NCBI GenBank assembly: GCA_030608245.1
Contig: JAUWEO010000115.1
Span: 1 to 6,018, forward strand
Reading direction: 5' to 3'
DNA from: Candidatus Latescibacterota bacterium
Lineage (GTDB): Bacteria > Latescibacterota > MVCY01
DNA: 6,018 bases
The notes below the pieces were generated by a model, which searched no databases, was not told the DNA's origin, and worked only from the letters and a program-made list of their open reading frames with translations. The position numbers and the translations under genes were made by a program. Below, one piece after another: positions 5,976 through 6,018 of the stretch (position 1 is its first letter; the number at the start of each line of letters is the position of its first letter).

Positions 5976-6018
5976 CGCAGCGAAGCTGTAGCAAAAAACA
6001 AAGGATTCAAACCACGAA

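Noticed and set aside
5978..6000. Intrinsic terminator after the operon
   Set aside because: CAGC/GCTG forms only a four-pair stem and is followed by A residues, not T residues, on the plus strand. No convincing terminator is present within the window.
1..6018. CRISPR arrays, tRNA or rRNA genes, transposases, att sites
   Set aside because: No regularly spaced repeats, cloverleaf-like segments, rRNA-conserved stretches or transposase-like reading frames were seen; nearly all of the window is the three pump genes.

Overview
The window carries one compact, same-strand gene set for a tripartite RND efflux pump of a Gram-negative (two-membrane) bacterium. It encodes a TolC-like outer-membrane channel (121-1473), a lipoprotein periplasmic adaptor (1587-2687) and an inner-membrane RND permease of the HAE type (2743-5925). 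All three reading frames are intact and each starts behind a strong purine-rich ribosome-binding site. Coding DNA covers about 95 percent of the window. I see no RNA gene, CRISPR array, insertion sequence or transposase.

Layout. Bases 1-88 probably hold the last codons of an upstream gene. Its final residues resemble the C-terminal helix of a TetR/AcrR-type repressor, but an in-frame TAG interrupts it. The channel gene follows after 32 bp. A 113-bp gap (1474-1586) then holds a candidate internal promoter and two small hairpins. The adaptor gene is followed by a 55-bp gap built largely from a 14-bp tandem repeat that overlaps the adaptor stop codon. The permease gene comes next, and its stop overlaps the start of a 17-codon open frame that may be the remnant of a lost fourth gene. 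The last ~45 bp show no gene.

How the genes work together. The permease would bind substrates in the periplasm or outer leaflet and export them using the proton gradient. The lipid-anchored adaptor would bridge the permease to the channel, which opens through the outer membrane. The metal-binding motif of heavy-metal RND pumps is absent, so drug, lipid or other hydrophobic or amphiphilic substrates are more likely than metal ions. The substrate cannot be read from the sequence.

Organism. Mixed codon use (AGG/AGA, TTA and GCG all common) and roughly balanced base composition rule out extreme AT- or GC-rich genomes. The 'attggtgattgcgg' repeat resembles short intergenic repeats I recall from genomes of uncultivated lineages (Planctomycetes, Omnitrophica, Poribacteria and similar). 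That is a weak hint, and I cannot name the phylum.

No wholly new system is visible. The points most worth a second look are the TetR-like tail with its stop codon, a ~24-residue imperfect internal duplication in the permease, the stop-spanning repeat, and the possible truncated gene at the 3' end.
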